A stretch of 64,000 nt of DNA, from the NCBI GenBank assembly GCA_938092135.1, contig CALLJL010000010.1, forward strand, positions 1 through 64,000, in the 5' to 3' direction. The first letter of the stretch is position 1. Each line of letters starts with the position of its first letter. A program made the translations under genes and the position numbers. Below the pieces are notes generated by a model. That model was not told the origin of the DNA. It saw nothing but the letters and a program-made list of their open reading frames with translations, and ran no database searches. Below, piece by piece: positions 45,262 to 53,587 of this stretch. Source of the DNA: an uncultured bacterium (GTDB lineage: Bacteria; Acidobacteriota; Aminicenantia; Aminicenantales; CALLJL01).

Positions 45262-45486
45262 TTGCCTTTGAGCAATTCACTGACGAATGATGTGTTTCCT
45301 TTGGACGGATATAAAGAAACGCCGGAAATGACCTGGTTTTTAATGAAGGATTCCTGGCGGGAAGCCTATATTGGTCCGATTAAAGGCTACTTTTTCTACC
45401 GAGAAGATTATATTAGGCTTAAAGCCCTGGCCTTCTTGGTTCATCGGGAAGCGGTGACTCCTTGGCTTGCCAAATTTAAGGAATAA
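45262..45486 (+). CDS. Small hypothetical protein
   Basis: A 74-residue frame starting at TTG just after the aldo/keto reductase gene. Codon choice matches neighbouring genes, and the segment KETPEMTWFLMKDSW through YFFYREDYIRLKALAFLVH looks like a real, mostly helical, Trp/Tyr-rich protein. There is no ATG before residue 24 and no good ribosome site, so it may be translated by coupling to the preceding gene, or it may be a remnant. No family recognised. Confidence 0.45.
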   Translation: MPLSNSLTNDVFPLDGYKETPEMTWFLMKDSWREAYIGPIKGYFFYREDYIRLKALAFLVHREAVTPWLAKFKE

Positions 45487-45580
45487 TAAAATTATTACCA
45501 GCGTAAATTGACAATTGAATTTAAGTTTATTAATTCAATTAAATTAATTTTTTCAGCCATGAAATTTTAATTCTGAAAAG

Positions 45581-45631
45581 TTGACAAAAAAACAATATAT
45601 TATATAATATTCTTATGATATTATTATCATA
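45581..45631 (+). promoter_or_regulatory. Near-consensus sigma70 promoter with ArsR-type operator
   Basis: TTGACA (45581-45586), a 16-base spacer and TATAAT (45603-45608). Expected transcription start is 45614-45615, which is the ATG of the ArsR gene. The perfect inverted repeat TATGATA-TTAT-TATCATA spans 45614-45631 and overlaps the start codon. Bound repressor there would block the polymerase, fitting autoregulation and relief by metal or metalloid. Confidence 0.7.
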
Positions 45632-45995
45632 TGAAAATAAATTAAATCAAATTTTGTCTCTTTTTGATTGCCTGTCAAATTCCTTGAGGCTTAAAGTCTT
45701 TCGTCTTTTGCTCGAGAACGATCTTTGTGTTTGTGAGCTTCAGATGCTTCTTCAGGTGGAACAATCGAGACTTTCCCATCAGTTACGGCTTCTTCGTCTT
45801 GGAGGCTTAATAGAGGCTAAAGGAGAGGGCCGGTGGTCAGTTTATTCGGTTAGGCCAGAATGGAAAGAGCATGCTCTAATTAAAGCCTTAAAGAATTCTT
45901 TGCCTCTTGGCGAGGATGAGAAGAAATCTCTCCTTCAATTAAGCCAGAGAAGCCCTCGTTTAAAGAGAAGTTTTTTCATTCAGAGGCGCTCGTAA
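45615..45995 (+). CDS. ArsR-family metal/metalloid-sensing repressor
   Basis: 126-residue winged-helix repressor. N-terminal helix then SNSLRLKVFRLLLEN and the sensor motif DLCVCELQ (about 36-43), matching the ELCVCDL motif that binds As(III)/Sb(III) or soft metals in ArsR. The recognition helix is QSRLSHQLRLLRLGGL. The start has no ribosome site and coincides with the predicted transcription start, so translation is probably leaderless. It heads an operon with a DUF318 permease, a thioredoxin and a CxC protein. The ligand is inferred from the motif only. Confidence 0.92.
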   Translation: MILLSYENKLNQILSLFDCLSNSLRLKVFRLLLENDLCVCELQMLLQVEQSRLSHQLRLLRLGGLIEAKGEGRWSVYSVRPEWKEHALIKALKNSLPLGEDEKKSLLQLSQRSPRLKRSFFIQRRS

Positions 45996-46050
45996 GAAAA
46001 AGAGGCTTGATTTAGGCTAAGATTGAGGCGAAAACAAAGGAGGCGAAACG

Positions 46051-47094
46051 ATGATTCTCGAAGTCTTGAAAGGTGGCTTTCAAGCTCTTGAAGATTATAT
46101 TGCCTATCATGTTCTCACCTGCCTCATTCCAGCCTTTCTCTTGGCTGGAGGCATGGTAAGTTTTGTTTCCAAAGAAGCCATTATCCGTTATTTAGGCGTG
46201 GCGGCTCGGCGAATTATTTCCTTCATTTTGGCAGCCTTCAGCAGTTTCTTCATTGCTGTTTGTTCCTGTACAGTTATTCCTGTTTCGAGCGGTCTTTATT
46301 ATCAAGGCGCTGGAGTAGGAGCGGCCTTTATTGTTCTCTGGGTGGCGCCGGCAGCTAACATTCTAGCTATAACCTATACAGGAGCTATCCTTGGCTATGA
46401 TCTGGCTTTGATTAGGATTGCGGCTGCTCTTCTCATGGCCTTGGTAGTTGGGGCGGTCATGAGTTCCTTTTTTTGGAAGGAAGAGAAGGGAAGGACTTTT
46501 GCTTTGGAGATAGAAGAAAAAAGAATTATGAAGAAGCAAGATGTAATTCTTCTTTTATTAATTGTTGCCACCTTATTAGCTCCCAATTATCTAATCAGAA
46601 AAGGTCCTTATCTCCATAAAATTTACGTCTGGCTTGTAGGAACGGTTATCATTGCTATTTTTGCTCTCCTAAACAAGAAAAAGGAAGAGATTATTGCCTG
46701 GCTGCGGGAAAGCTGGTGGTTTGTCAAAATAATTTTTCCCCTTCTCTTGGCTGGAGTTTTCATCGTAGGCATTATAGGTAAGATAGTTCCTCAAAGTTTC
46801 ATTGAAAGATGGCTGGCTGGCCGGGGCATTTTGCCTTCTTTTTTAGCGACCATTCTTGGCGCTTTTAGCTATTTTGCTACGATGACCGAAGCTCCCTTTG
46901 TGGATACTCTCATGAAACTCGGTATGGGTAAAGGACCGGCATTGGCTTTGCTTTTGACTGGACCAGGCTTGAGTCTGCCCAGCATGCTGGCTATAATTAG
47001 AGTTTTTAGTTTCAAAAAAGCTTTGGTTTATATTATAACCATAATTATTTTAGGCACTATGGTGGGCTGGCTGAGCAGCAATTTGATTTTTTGA
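46051..47094 (+). CDS. DUF318/ArsP-type permease
   Basis: Integral membrane permease of PF03773, 347 residues, about eight helices in two halves. The first half carries the conserved AVCSCTVIPVSSGLYYQGAG (about 70-89) with a Cys pair and LWVAPAAN; the second half repeats the topology with SYFATMTEAPFVDTLM and LLLTGPGLSLPSM. Members export methylarsenite/organoarsenicals or other soft-metal species. AAAGGAGG lies before ATG 46051. The gene lies between the ArsR repressor and the thioredoxin, which supports a metalloid role but does not prove it. Confidence 0.9.
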   Translation: MILEVLKGGFQALEDYIAYHVLTCLIPAFLLAGGMVSFVSKEAIIRYLGVAARRIISFILAAFSSFFIAVCSCTVIPVSSGLYYQGAGVGAAFIVLWVAPAANILAITYTGAILGYDLALIRIAAALLMALVVGAVMSSFFWKEEKGRTFALEIEEKRIMKKQDVILLLLIVATLLAPNYLIRKGPYLHKIYVWLVGTVIIAIFALLNKKKEEIIAWLRESWWFVKIIFPLLLAGVFIVGIIGKIVPQSFIERWLAGRGILPSFLATILGAFSYFATMTEAPFVDTLMKLGMGKGPALALLLTGPGLSLPSMLAIIRVFSFKKALVYIITIIILGTMVGWLSSNLIF

Positions 47095-47121
47095 TATAGA
47101 TCTTCTTTAAAGGAGGAAGCG

Positions 47122-47382
47122 ATGTTGCAAATCAGAATTTTAGGGCCAGGATGCCCTCGTTGTCATGAAGTAGAAAAAAGAACTTTAAATGCTCTGGCTG
47201 AGCTGAATATGGCAGCCGATGTGCAAAAGATTACTGATTTTAAACAAATTGTTCAATATAAAATTTTTAGCACACCGGCCCTGGTGATTAATGGTCGGGT
47301 CGTTTGTTCGGGGAGGATTCCTTCAGTTCAGGAAATTAAAGAATGGATTAAAAACGCCGCAGGGCAGTTGGTCGAAGCCTAA
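47122..47382 (+). CDS. Small thioredoxin-fold redox protein
   Basis: 86-residue thioredoxin/glutaredoxin-like protein of the redox-active disulfide protein 2 type. It starts LQIRILGPGCPRCHEVEK, where CPRC (about 11-14) is the active-site pair, and has cis-Pro in STPALVING (about 52-60). It starts 28 bases after the permease, with AAAGGAGG in front. In ArsR/permease operons such proteins are thought to supply electrons or hand over the metalloid. That role is inferred. Confidence 0.9.
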   Translation: MLQIRILGPGCPRCHEVEKRTLNALAELNMAADVQKITDFKQIVQYKIFSTPALVINGRVVCSGRIPSVQEIKEWIKNAAGQLVEA

Positions 47383-47434
47383 ATTCATCCTCAAGGCTTA
47401 GAAAATGAAAATTTCATGGAGTTAGTGGAAAAAA

Positions 47435-47818
47435 ATGCCCGAATGCAAGTGTGGTCAAATTCCAGCAAATGTAAAGATAATAAAAGTCGGGCCGAGCGAG
47501 GTGGGTATACCTGATCTTAATCGAATTGTCAGAGATGTTTATTTTAAAAGGCTTTCAGATGAGGCTAGAATTAAAGAGGAATTGCTTAATCGGGTAAGGG
47601 AGATAATTATCATTCCTGAGGAAAGAAGAAATTTATATGCAGAAGCCCTATTTCAGGAATATCTTCGCTTTGCCGAGCGAGTGGGAAAAAGAATGGCCGG
47701 GCAACAGTCTCCTTCAGGGGGAACTTTTAAGTTAGAAAAGAGTCAAAAGTCAGGGAAGTCAGAGCTCAAGAAAAAGTTTAATTTGTTCCGGTGGCTGAAA
47801 ATGACTAGGGGAAAATAG
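47435..47818 (+). CDS. Small CxC-motif protein of the ArsR/permease operon
   Basis: 127-residue protein. It opens with MPECKCGQIPANVKIIKVGP, two cysteines spaced by one residue, followed by SEVGIPDLNRIVRDVYF and two helices (about 35-90) with EERRNLYAEALFQEYLRF. The last 40 residues are Lys/Ser-rich. Similar CKCGQ proteins occur, as I recall, next to permease/thioredoxin pairs. A metal- or metalloid-carrying role is possible but not established. Starts 52 bases after the thioredoxin gene. Confidence 0.7.
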   Translation: MPECKCGQIPANVKIIKVGPSEVGIPDLNRIVRDVYFKRLSDEARIKEELLNRVREIIIIPEERRNLYAEALFQEYLRFAERVGKRMAGQQSPSGGTFKLEKSQKSGKSELKKKFNLFRWLKMTRGK

Positions 47819-47884
47819 GTAAGATTAATTTAGAACAGGAAAGGGTAAAACAAAAGGTAAAAAGAGAAACAGGAGAAGCCAGAA

Positions 47885-48298
47885 ATGGAGGACGAGGCTA
47901 AAGAAGCTATTGAAATTTTGAAAAATTCTAAGATATTTGCGGTTGTCGGGGCCACTTCCAATCCTGAAAAATACGGTTACAAGATTTTTGAAGCCCTGAA
48001 AGAAGCCAAATATCAGGTCTTTCCCGTTAATCCTAAGTATGAAGCGATTAATGATGTTGCCTGTTTTCCAACGTTACGGCTTTTGCCTGAAAAGCCAGAA
48101 TTGGTGGTGACGGTAGTCCCCCCCGAAGTCACTTTAAAAACTGTGGAGGATTGTTACGAATTGGCTATTCCGGCCGTCTGGATGCCACCCGGTTCTTGGT
48201 CAGAGGAGGCTGTGGCTAAAGCCCGCCTCTATGGGCTTAAAGTTATTTATGATCGTTGCCTTATTATCACCTTGAAGATTCTAGCCAAAATAAATTAA
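47885..48298 (+). CDS. CoA-binding domain protein, YccU-like
   Basis: 137-residue Rossmann-fold protein of the CoA_binding_2 family. FAVVGATSNPEKYGYKIFEAL (about 18-38) is the nucleotide loop, with FPVNPKYE and DCYELAIPAVWMPPGSWSE following. The C-terminal YDRCLII matches family members. AGGAG lies upstream of ATG 47885. It is downstream of the metalloid cluster with a 66-base gap; a functional link is unclear. Confidence 0.9.
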   Translation: MEDEAKEAIEILKNSKIFAVVGATSNPEKYGYKIFEALKEAKYQVFPVNPKYEAINDVACFPTLRLLPEKPELVVTVVPPEVTLKTVEDCYELAIPAVWMPPGSWSEEAVAKARLYGLKVIYDRCLIITLKILAKIN

Positions 48299-48386
48299 TT
48301 CTTCTTCGGCTTTGTTCCCCTTATTATCCTATTCCTCTTCTGACAATTCCATGACCGCTGGGGTTTATACTCAAAGGTGATGGCCT

Positions 48387-48560
48387 ATGGCCAAACAGAG
48401 AAGAGCCGAAGATTTTTTCCTGGCCTTTACCTGGAAAATTGATGATAACCTCTCGCTTAAGCTTGGGTCGCACCTCCTGGAAGGCGGGGCTGATGTTGAG
48501 GAAGTTTATAATTTCGCTCTTTTGCATTACCTAACCGCCGGCTTGATTTATATTTTTTGA
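48387..48560 (+). CDS. Candidate small protein, 57 residues
   Basis: Short frame beginning MAKQRRAEDFFLAFTWKIDD and ending LLHYLTAGLIYIF. AAAGGTGAT, a close match to the anti-Shine-Dalgarno complement, sits about 7 bases before ATG 48387. Base composition in the frame is like coding sequence of the neighbours and richer in GC than the flanks. No family recognised; a non-coding explanation is possible. Confidence 0.35.
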   Translation: MAKQRRAEDFFLAFTWKIDDNLSLKLGSHLLEGGADVEEVYNFALLHYLTAGLIYIF

Positions 48561-48985
48561 ATTGGCTTTTATAGGCCGCTTCCAACTAAGTAAATTAGAA
48601 AATTTAAATTATGCCCTGGACTTGGAGCCAAACAAAGTAAATTTTTTTCTTTTTTTCTTCTTTTTTCCTTATCTTTAAAATGAAGTGCTCGATCTATTTT
48701 TCATTTCCCTCCATAATAATTAATTTGATTGATGATAAAAAATTTATCTAATTATAACCCGAGTTGGAACGAGGTGGAAGGCGTCCTCTTTTTTGATGAT
48801 GGTTTCAGCCCCCTTTTTCCAGCCTCTTTGTATTTCAGGCGAGTTCACTTCAGATATATTTAAAAATAAAGGCCTGAGGATAAATGTTATTGGCAATAAT
48901 ATAAATAGGCAAAAGTAAATTGTGGTTTAATCAAAAAAGAAAATATAATATCGGCGCTTATAATAATTAAGCTATGGAGTTAAAG
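48561..48985. other. Intergenic region, no gene seen
   Basis: About 425 AT-rich bases ahead of the glycosidase gene. No reading frame with a ribosome site, and no clear hairpin terminator or riboswitch. Confidence 0.45.
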
Positions 48986-51700
48986 ATGAAAAGAAAAGGT
49001 TTAAGGATTTGCTTTTTAATTTTATTTTCTATTTTAGCTCAGAATAGATTGGGGGCTTTATACTCTGAATCTCAAATTAAAGGATATTGGCCATCTTTTT
49101 CCCTTATTTTGAATGATCTTAAACTGGAGCGCCTGGCCCAGCCTTTTTCACCCTGGGATAAAGTCGGCCGACGGTTTGCCTTTATTGGCTATGAGGGTGG
49201 AAGTTTTGAAGCCTGGGCTTATCCTCTGAAACTTATCCGCAATTTTGAACTTTCCTTTTTAACCGGTTCCAGCACCCAACCCCTTCGGAGCCGCGACCTT
49301 GTCCGCCGAATTATGGTTACACCCGCGGCGACCATTTTTACTTATACCTATCAATCATTCACGGTTAAGGCTATCTATGTGGCCTCTATCAGTGAACCTG
49401 GAGGCATAATTCTTCTTGATATTTCAACCGACGAGCCCCTGACCGTTGTCGTTTCTTTCTTACCTGTCCTTCAACCGATGTGGCCAGCGGGTTTGGGCGG
49501 CCAGTATGCTTACTGGGATAAAGAACTTCGGGCTTATCTTCTTTCTGAGCCGACTCGAAGAAACCACGCCTTTGTGGGTTCACCCGTAGCTGAGGGAATC
49601 TCCTATACCCCAGCTCATATGTTAGCTGATAGCCCTTCAGAATTTTTAATTAAAATTGATGAACCCGGGAAAATAAAAAATAAATTCGTTCCTATAGCCA
49701 TTGCGGGGGGAAAGGGAGACCGGAAGGAAATCAGGCAAATTTATGAGAGACTCCTTTCTGATCCTGAGAAAGTCTACAGGGAGGCAGTTGACCACTACGA
49801 GAAGTTGCGAGCCCGTTCAATCGGCATCGAAACTCCCGTCAGGGAGCTTAATTTGGCCTTAGAGTGGGCCAAAATTTCCCTGGATAATCTTTTGGTGGAT
49901 AATCCAGATCTTGGTTATGGAATGGTGGCTGGTCTTGGGCCGTCAGGCACAAGTGGCCGACCTGGCTTTGGTTGGTTTTTTGGGGGCGATGCCTTTATCA
50001 ACAGCCTTGCCTTGAATAGCCTTGGAATGACCGAAGAAGCCAGAGCCTCCATAGCCTTCACGCAGAAATGGCAACGAAGCGATGGCAAAATGGCCCATGA
50101 ACTTTCCCAAGCAGCTGCTTATATCGATTGGTTTAAAGATTATCCCTATGCTTATATTCACGGCGATACAACTCCCTTTTATCTTGTGGCCATAGGGGAT
50201 TACTATGAACGAACCGGAGACCTTGATTTTCTCAAAAAAAGCTGGCCCTCCCTTCGTCGGGCCTTCGATTGGTGCCTGACAACTGACGAGGACGGCGATG
50301 GCCTGATGGATAATCGAAAAGCCGGTCTGGGCGCCCTCGAATACGGGGAGCTTACTGGTATTCAAACTGATATTTATCTGGCGTCTGTCTGGATCAAAGC
50401 GCTTCAAACTGTGGCCAAGTTGGCAGAGCTCCAAAAAGATAAGGCTTTAGCTCAAAAAGCCAATTCAATTTATGCCAAGGCTCTTGGCTCTTTCGAGAAA
50501 TTCTGGGATGATTCCTTAGAAAGCTATGTCTATGCTTTTAATACCAAGGGAGAAAGGGTTAAAGAATTAACACCCTGGCCGGCCTTCGCTTTAATTTGGT
50601 CAATAGGCCAGAAAGAGCGGTGCGAAAAAACCCTGCAAAAAATGTTTTCTTCAGAGCTGGCGACGGATTGGGGGGTAAGAACTTTATCCCCGGAAAGCAA
50701 ATTATACGGGCCTTTGAACTATAATTATGGAGCTATTTGGCCCTTTATCACCGGCTTTGTGAACTTAGCCGAATTTAATCATCATTTTGGGCTTCAAGCC
50801 GTGCCTCTTCTTATGGCTACAACCCGTCATTTCTTTGATAATTCTTTAGGACATGCCACCGAAGTCTTTTCCGGCTCCCGTTATCTCTGGCCTCAAGAAG
50901 CGGTTCCGCATCAAGGCTTTTCAGCGACTGGATTTGTTCTGCCTTTAATTCGAGGTCTTTTGGGGCTGGAAACTTCCTTCTCTGAAGGTTTTATAAAATT
51001 TTCGCCCAAGCTACCAGCCGATTGGAATAAGGTCAAAGTAATTAATTTTCGTTTCGGCCAGGAAGTTTTCGGTTTTGAATATGAACGAAAAGAAGGAAGA
51101 GTAAAACTTCAGGTTAAAGGAGTTGAAGAAAGCTTAAATCAAATAAATATAAGTCAAATAAGAAAAGACAAAATAAATACAAATGAAACCAATTCAGTGA
51201 AAAGTAAAAATCTGTCCGAGCCTTCTTTTAACTCCAGGCCTTTTAAATTTCTCTTTGAGCCAGTTTTTTCTCCTGGCCTGAAGGTAAAACAGGCCAAAGT
51301 TGATGGCCAGCCAGTTGAATTCAAGACGGAAGAAACTCCTTATGCTTCCTGGATAAAAATGGAAATTCCTCTTAAAGAAAAAATGATAGTTGAACTTGAC
51401 CTTGAGGAAACCGTTGAGATTTTGCCTTCACTGCCTTTGTCCTCAATCGGTGATGAGGATAAGGGGTTAAAGATATTGAGCTATGAACGCCGGGGAAAGG
51501 ATATCAAGCTTCTTGTTCAGGGTAGAAGAGGATTGAGCTATTGTTTAAAAATTTACCGAGCTGACCTTATTGCTTCGGTCAAGGGAGCTAAACTAGAATC
51601 GGACAATTTAATTATTGATTTTTCTTCCTTAAAAAATAGCGAATTTTTAATTAAAGAAATTATAATTAAATTGGTAGAAAGCAAAAATTATTTGGTTTAG
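48986..51700 (+). CDS. Exported (alpha/alpha)6-barrel glycoside hydrolase, glycogen-debranching-like
   Basis: Secreted 904-residue protein with a signal peptide (about 1-24). An N-terminal beta-sandwich (about 30-270) is followed by an (alpha/alpha)6 barrel (about 280-640) with GWFFGGDAFINSLALNSLGM, DTTPFYLVAIGDYYERTGDLDFL, TDEDGDGLMD and IWPFITGF, the pattern of amylo-alpha-1,6-glucosidase/GH63/GH15-like enzymes. A C-terminal beta domain (about 650-904) has a low-complexity Asn/Lys/Ser insertion near 715-745. Catalytic acids cannot be assigned confidently. GGAG is 8 bases from ATG 48986, favouring it over ATG 48974. Substrate is probably an alpha-glucan or related oligosaccharide. Confidence 0.82.
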   Translation: MKRKGLRICFLILFSILAQNRLGALYSESQIKGYWPSFSLILNDLKLERLAQPFSPWDKVGRRFAFIGYEGGSFEAWAYPLKLIRNFELSFLTGSSTQPLRSRDLVRRIMVTPAATIFTYTYQSFTVKAIYVASISEPGGIILLDISTDEPLTVVVSFLPVLQPMWPAGLGGQYAYWDKELRAYLLSEPTRRNHAFVGSPVAEGISYTPAHMLADSPSEFLIKIDEPGKIKNKFVPIAIAGGKGDRKEIRQIYERLLSDPEKVYREAVDHYEKLRARSIGIETPVRELNLALEWAKISLDNLLVDNPDLGYGMVAGLGPSGTSGRPGFGWFFGGDAFINSLALNSLGMTEEARASIAFTQKWQRSDGKMAHELSQAAAYIDWFKDYPYAYIHGDTTPFYLVAIGDYYERTGDLDFLKKSWPSLRRAFDWCLTTDEDGDGLMDNRKAGLGALEYGELTGIQTDIYLASVWIKALQTVAKLAELQKDKALAQKANSIYAKALGSFEKFWDDSLESYVYAFNTKGERVKELTPWPAFALIWSIGQKERCEKTLQKMFSSELATDWGVRTLSPESKLYGPLNYNYGAIWPFITGFVNLAEFNHHFGLQAVPLLMATTRHFFDNSLGHATEVFSGSRYLWPQEAVPHQGFSATGFVLPLIRGLLGLETSFSEGFIKFSPKLPADWNKVKVINFRFGQEVFGFEYERKEGRVKLQVKGVEESLNQINISQIRKDKINTNETNSVKSKNLSEPSFNSRPFKFLFEPVFSPGLKVKQAKVDGQPVEFKTEETPYASWIKMEIPLKEKMIVELDLEETVEILPSLPLSSIGDEDKGLKILSYERRGKDIKLLVQGRRGLSYCLKIYRADLIASVKGAKLESDNLIIDFSSLKNSEFLIKEIIIKLVESKNYLV

Positions 51701-51799
51701 ATGAGCTTCAAAAATTTAAAAAATTTATTTCAAAGGAATATATTTCATTCTGAACTATGGGTAAGGAAGGACTTAATAATTACCTGAAATGATAACCAA

Positions 51800-51825
51800 G
51801 GGGCGGGCCTGAAATGGCCCGCCCC
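51800..51825. terminator. GC-rich hairpin terminator between convergent genes
   Basis: GGGGCGGGCC and GGCCCGCCCC form a perfect 10-bp GC-only stem with a 6-base loop. It lies between the ends of the plus-strand glycosidase and the minus-strand lipoprotein gene and stands out in AT-rich sequence. Neither side has a long T tract, so it may act as a bidirectional stop or barrier. Confidence 0.65.
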
Positions 51826-51883
51826 CTAGCGACAATTAAGGAAACAATAGCTTTTTTAAATCAAACAAATTTTCTGACCCAAT

Positions 51884-53242
51884 TTAGTTACAGTGACCTG
51901 GTCCAATATACCCGTTATTATAATTATCAAGCGTCGTCATCCAAGTGAGAACAAGTTTCTGCTGGGTTTTGGATAAGGAACTCCAGTCACCCGAGCCGTA
52001 ATTGGCCAGGAAAGCATCAGCGGCCGCAATGGTGGCGGCTATAGCTGAAGCATCAGCTCCGTTGGCGATATTCAATTTGGCGGCCAGGAGCTGGGCATAA
52101 AGCTTATTGATGCCATTGGAAGCATTGCCACTAAAGCTCAAAATGGTGACGGCTTGAGCGGCACCTGTGACCTGAACGCTTTTGGCCCCGCCGGCTGTTC
52201 CTAACCAGATGGGTAAATAAGGGCTGACTCGATCGGGATTTTTGCCATGAAAGCCCGCATGGGTTTTCCAGTAGCCTATGGTCAGAGTGCAGCCATGAAG
52301 GCAAGGACAGGTATAAATTTCCACGCTGGCTGAATCATTACGAGTTGCTCCTGAATCTCCCTCGGTCAATGTGGCGGTGTTATTTAAAGAAAAATAGGAA
52401 TCACACAGGGCCGAAACATTCTTAATCGATTTGCTGAAAGTTACTGTCCCGCTATCGTTGAATGTCCAGGGACCAGAATCGCTCGCTTGACAGGTGAAGC
52501 CATCCGGGCAGGTTTGATTATCTTCAACTGTAGCCGTCTCATCTTCTTCAATGATAATTTCAGTATAAGTTTCAGGAAGGGAGAAATTGGCCTTAGGTTC
52601 AGGCCCAAATTCTTCTCCGAGATGACCGCTGTGATTGGTTATGGTGACTTTAACTGAATTTCGATAAACTGCTCCTGTAACGGGTGTGAATGTAATCTCA
52701 TAATCGTATGTACCTGTTTCACCGGGACCAAGCTGAGCTGAAGGAATGATTGTCTGGGAAGCACCGGGCAAGGGCTGAAATGGTCCAGCACCTGTTTTAT
52801 ATTCCACCTGGTCAACCAGCTTAAGATTTTCAGTTGGCCTGTCGCCGCCATTGGTCACAGTAATTGTTCCTCTGACGCCAATTTTGTCTGTAAAGTTAGT
52901 GGTGGTGAGGATCTTGGTGACATTTATTGTATAAGTGACTGAACTGGTTTGGCCTGATCAAATGTCTATTTGGGTAGGATTAACAGATTTGTCAATTGTC
53001 CAATCATAATATTTATACGTTGTCCTTTCCCAGAAACCCTGAGCTGTTTTTTCGGCGCTAAGAGTCGTTCCTGCTTGTCCATCCTGGGTACCAACTGTCT
53101 GACCTGTTGCGGCTTTGGTTTCACTAATAGGCTTAGAGGGAGCCATCGGACTTTCGATCCTGTTCTCCTTTGAACAGGCAGCAAAGCCTATAATCAATAG
53201 AATTGCGGCCAGACCAAAAACAAAGAATCTTTTCTCCGTCAA
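51884..53242 (-). pseudogene. Secreted lipoprotein gene interrupted by an in-frame TGA
   Basis: Reading frame of about 450 codons split by one TGA at 52960-52958, with homologous-looking sequence on both sides in the same frame. The upstream part has a lipoprotein signal (FGLAAILLIIGFAAC) and a short WTIDKSVNPTQ strand. The downstream part continues SGQTSSVTYTINVTKI, then a beta-sandwich repeat region rich in Thr/Asn, a Cys-rich stretch (YTCPCLHGC) and a C-terminal module with TIGYWKTHAGFHG and LLAAKLNIANGADA, a combination known from secreted surface proteins. GGAGG lies 5 bases before TTG 53242; ATG 53254 is the alternative. TGA ends other genes here, so it is not recoded. Nonsense mutation, sequencing error or read-through are all possible. 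Confidence 0.8.
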
Positions 53243-53254
53243 TTTAACCTCCAT

Positions 53255-53587
53255 TTTTAAATTTAAGAATTCCTCCCCTTTTGGGAAAGATGAATAAATA
53301 ATACTTTATATTTAAAAATAAACAATATCCTATTTAGATTACACCCAAAAGTGGCTATGAAAAAATGAATTTTCTTGACAATCCATACCCCTGGAAATAA
53401 ATTTAAAGCGTAAAGTAGAAATGATAGAAAGAAAAGAGGCGCCAGGTATCATCTTATTTAGATTTAAAAGTAAGAATCCTGAAGTTATTTTCAACGAAGA
53501 AGCAAAAAAATAATCGCTTTTTCTAAAAAAAGGGCAGTTAGCTTAAAGAGGGAAATCATCTCGCTTTGTAGAAAATGGCAAAAAATA
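53255..53587. other. Divergent intergenic region upstream of the LuxR gene
   Basis: About 330 bases between the interrupted lipoprotein gene and the LuxR regulator. A likely promoter is at 53375-53403; otherwise AT-rich with no gene. Confidence 0.5.
53375..53403 (+). promoter_or_regulatory. Probable sigma70-type promoter of the LuxR gene
   Basis: TTGACA (53375-53380), 17 bases, TAAATT (53398-53403). The start would lie near 53410, leaving a leader of roughly 180 bases. Confidence 0.45.

Noticed and set aside
49943-50434. Minus-strand 163-codon frame inside the alpha/alpha6 glycosidase
   Set aside because: Antisense to conserved barrel motifs of the glycosidase.
52955-52963. The in-frame TGA as a selenocysteine codon or a reassigned codon
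   Set aside because: No GC-rich hairpin follows the TGA as a bacterial SECIS element would, no Cys-homologue context is evident, and TGA ends other genes in the window.
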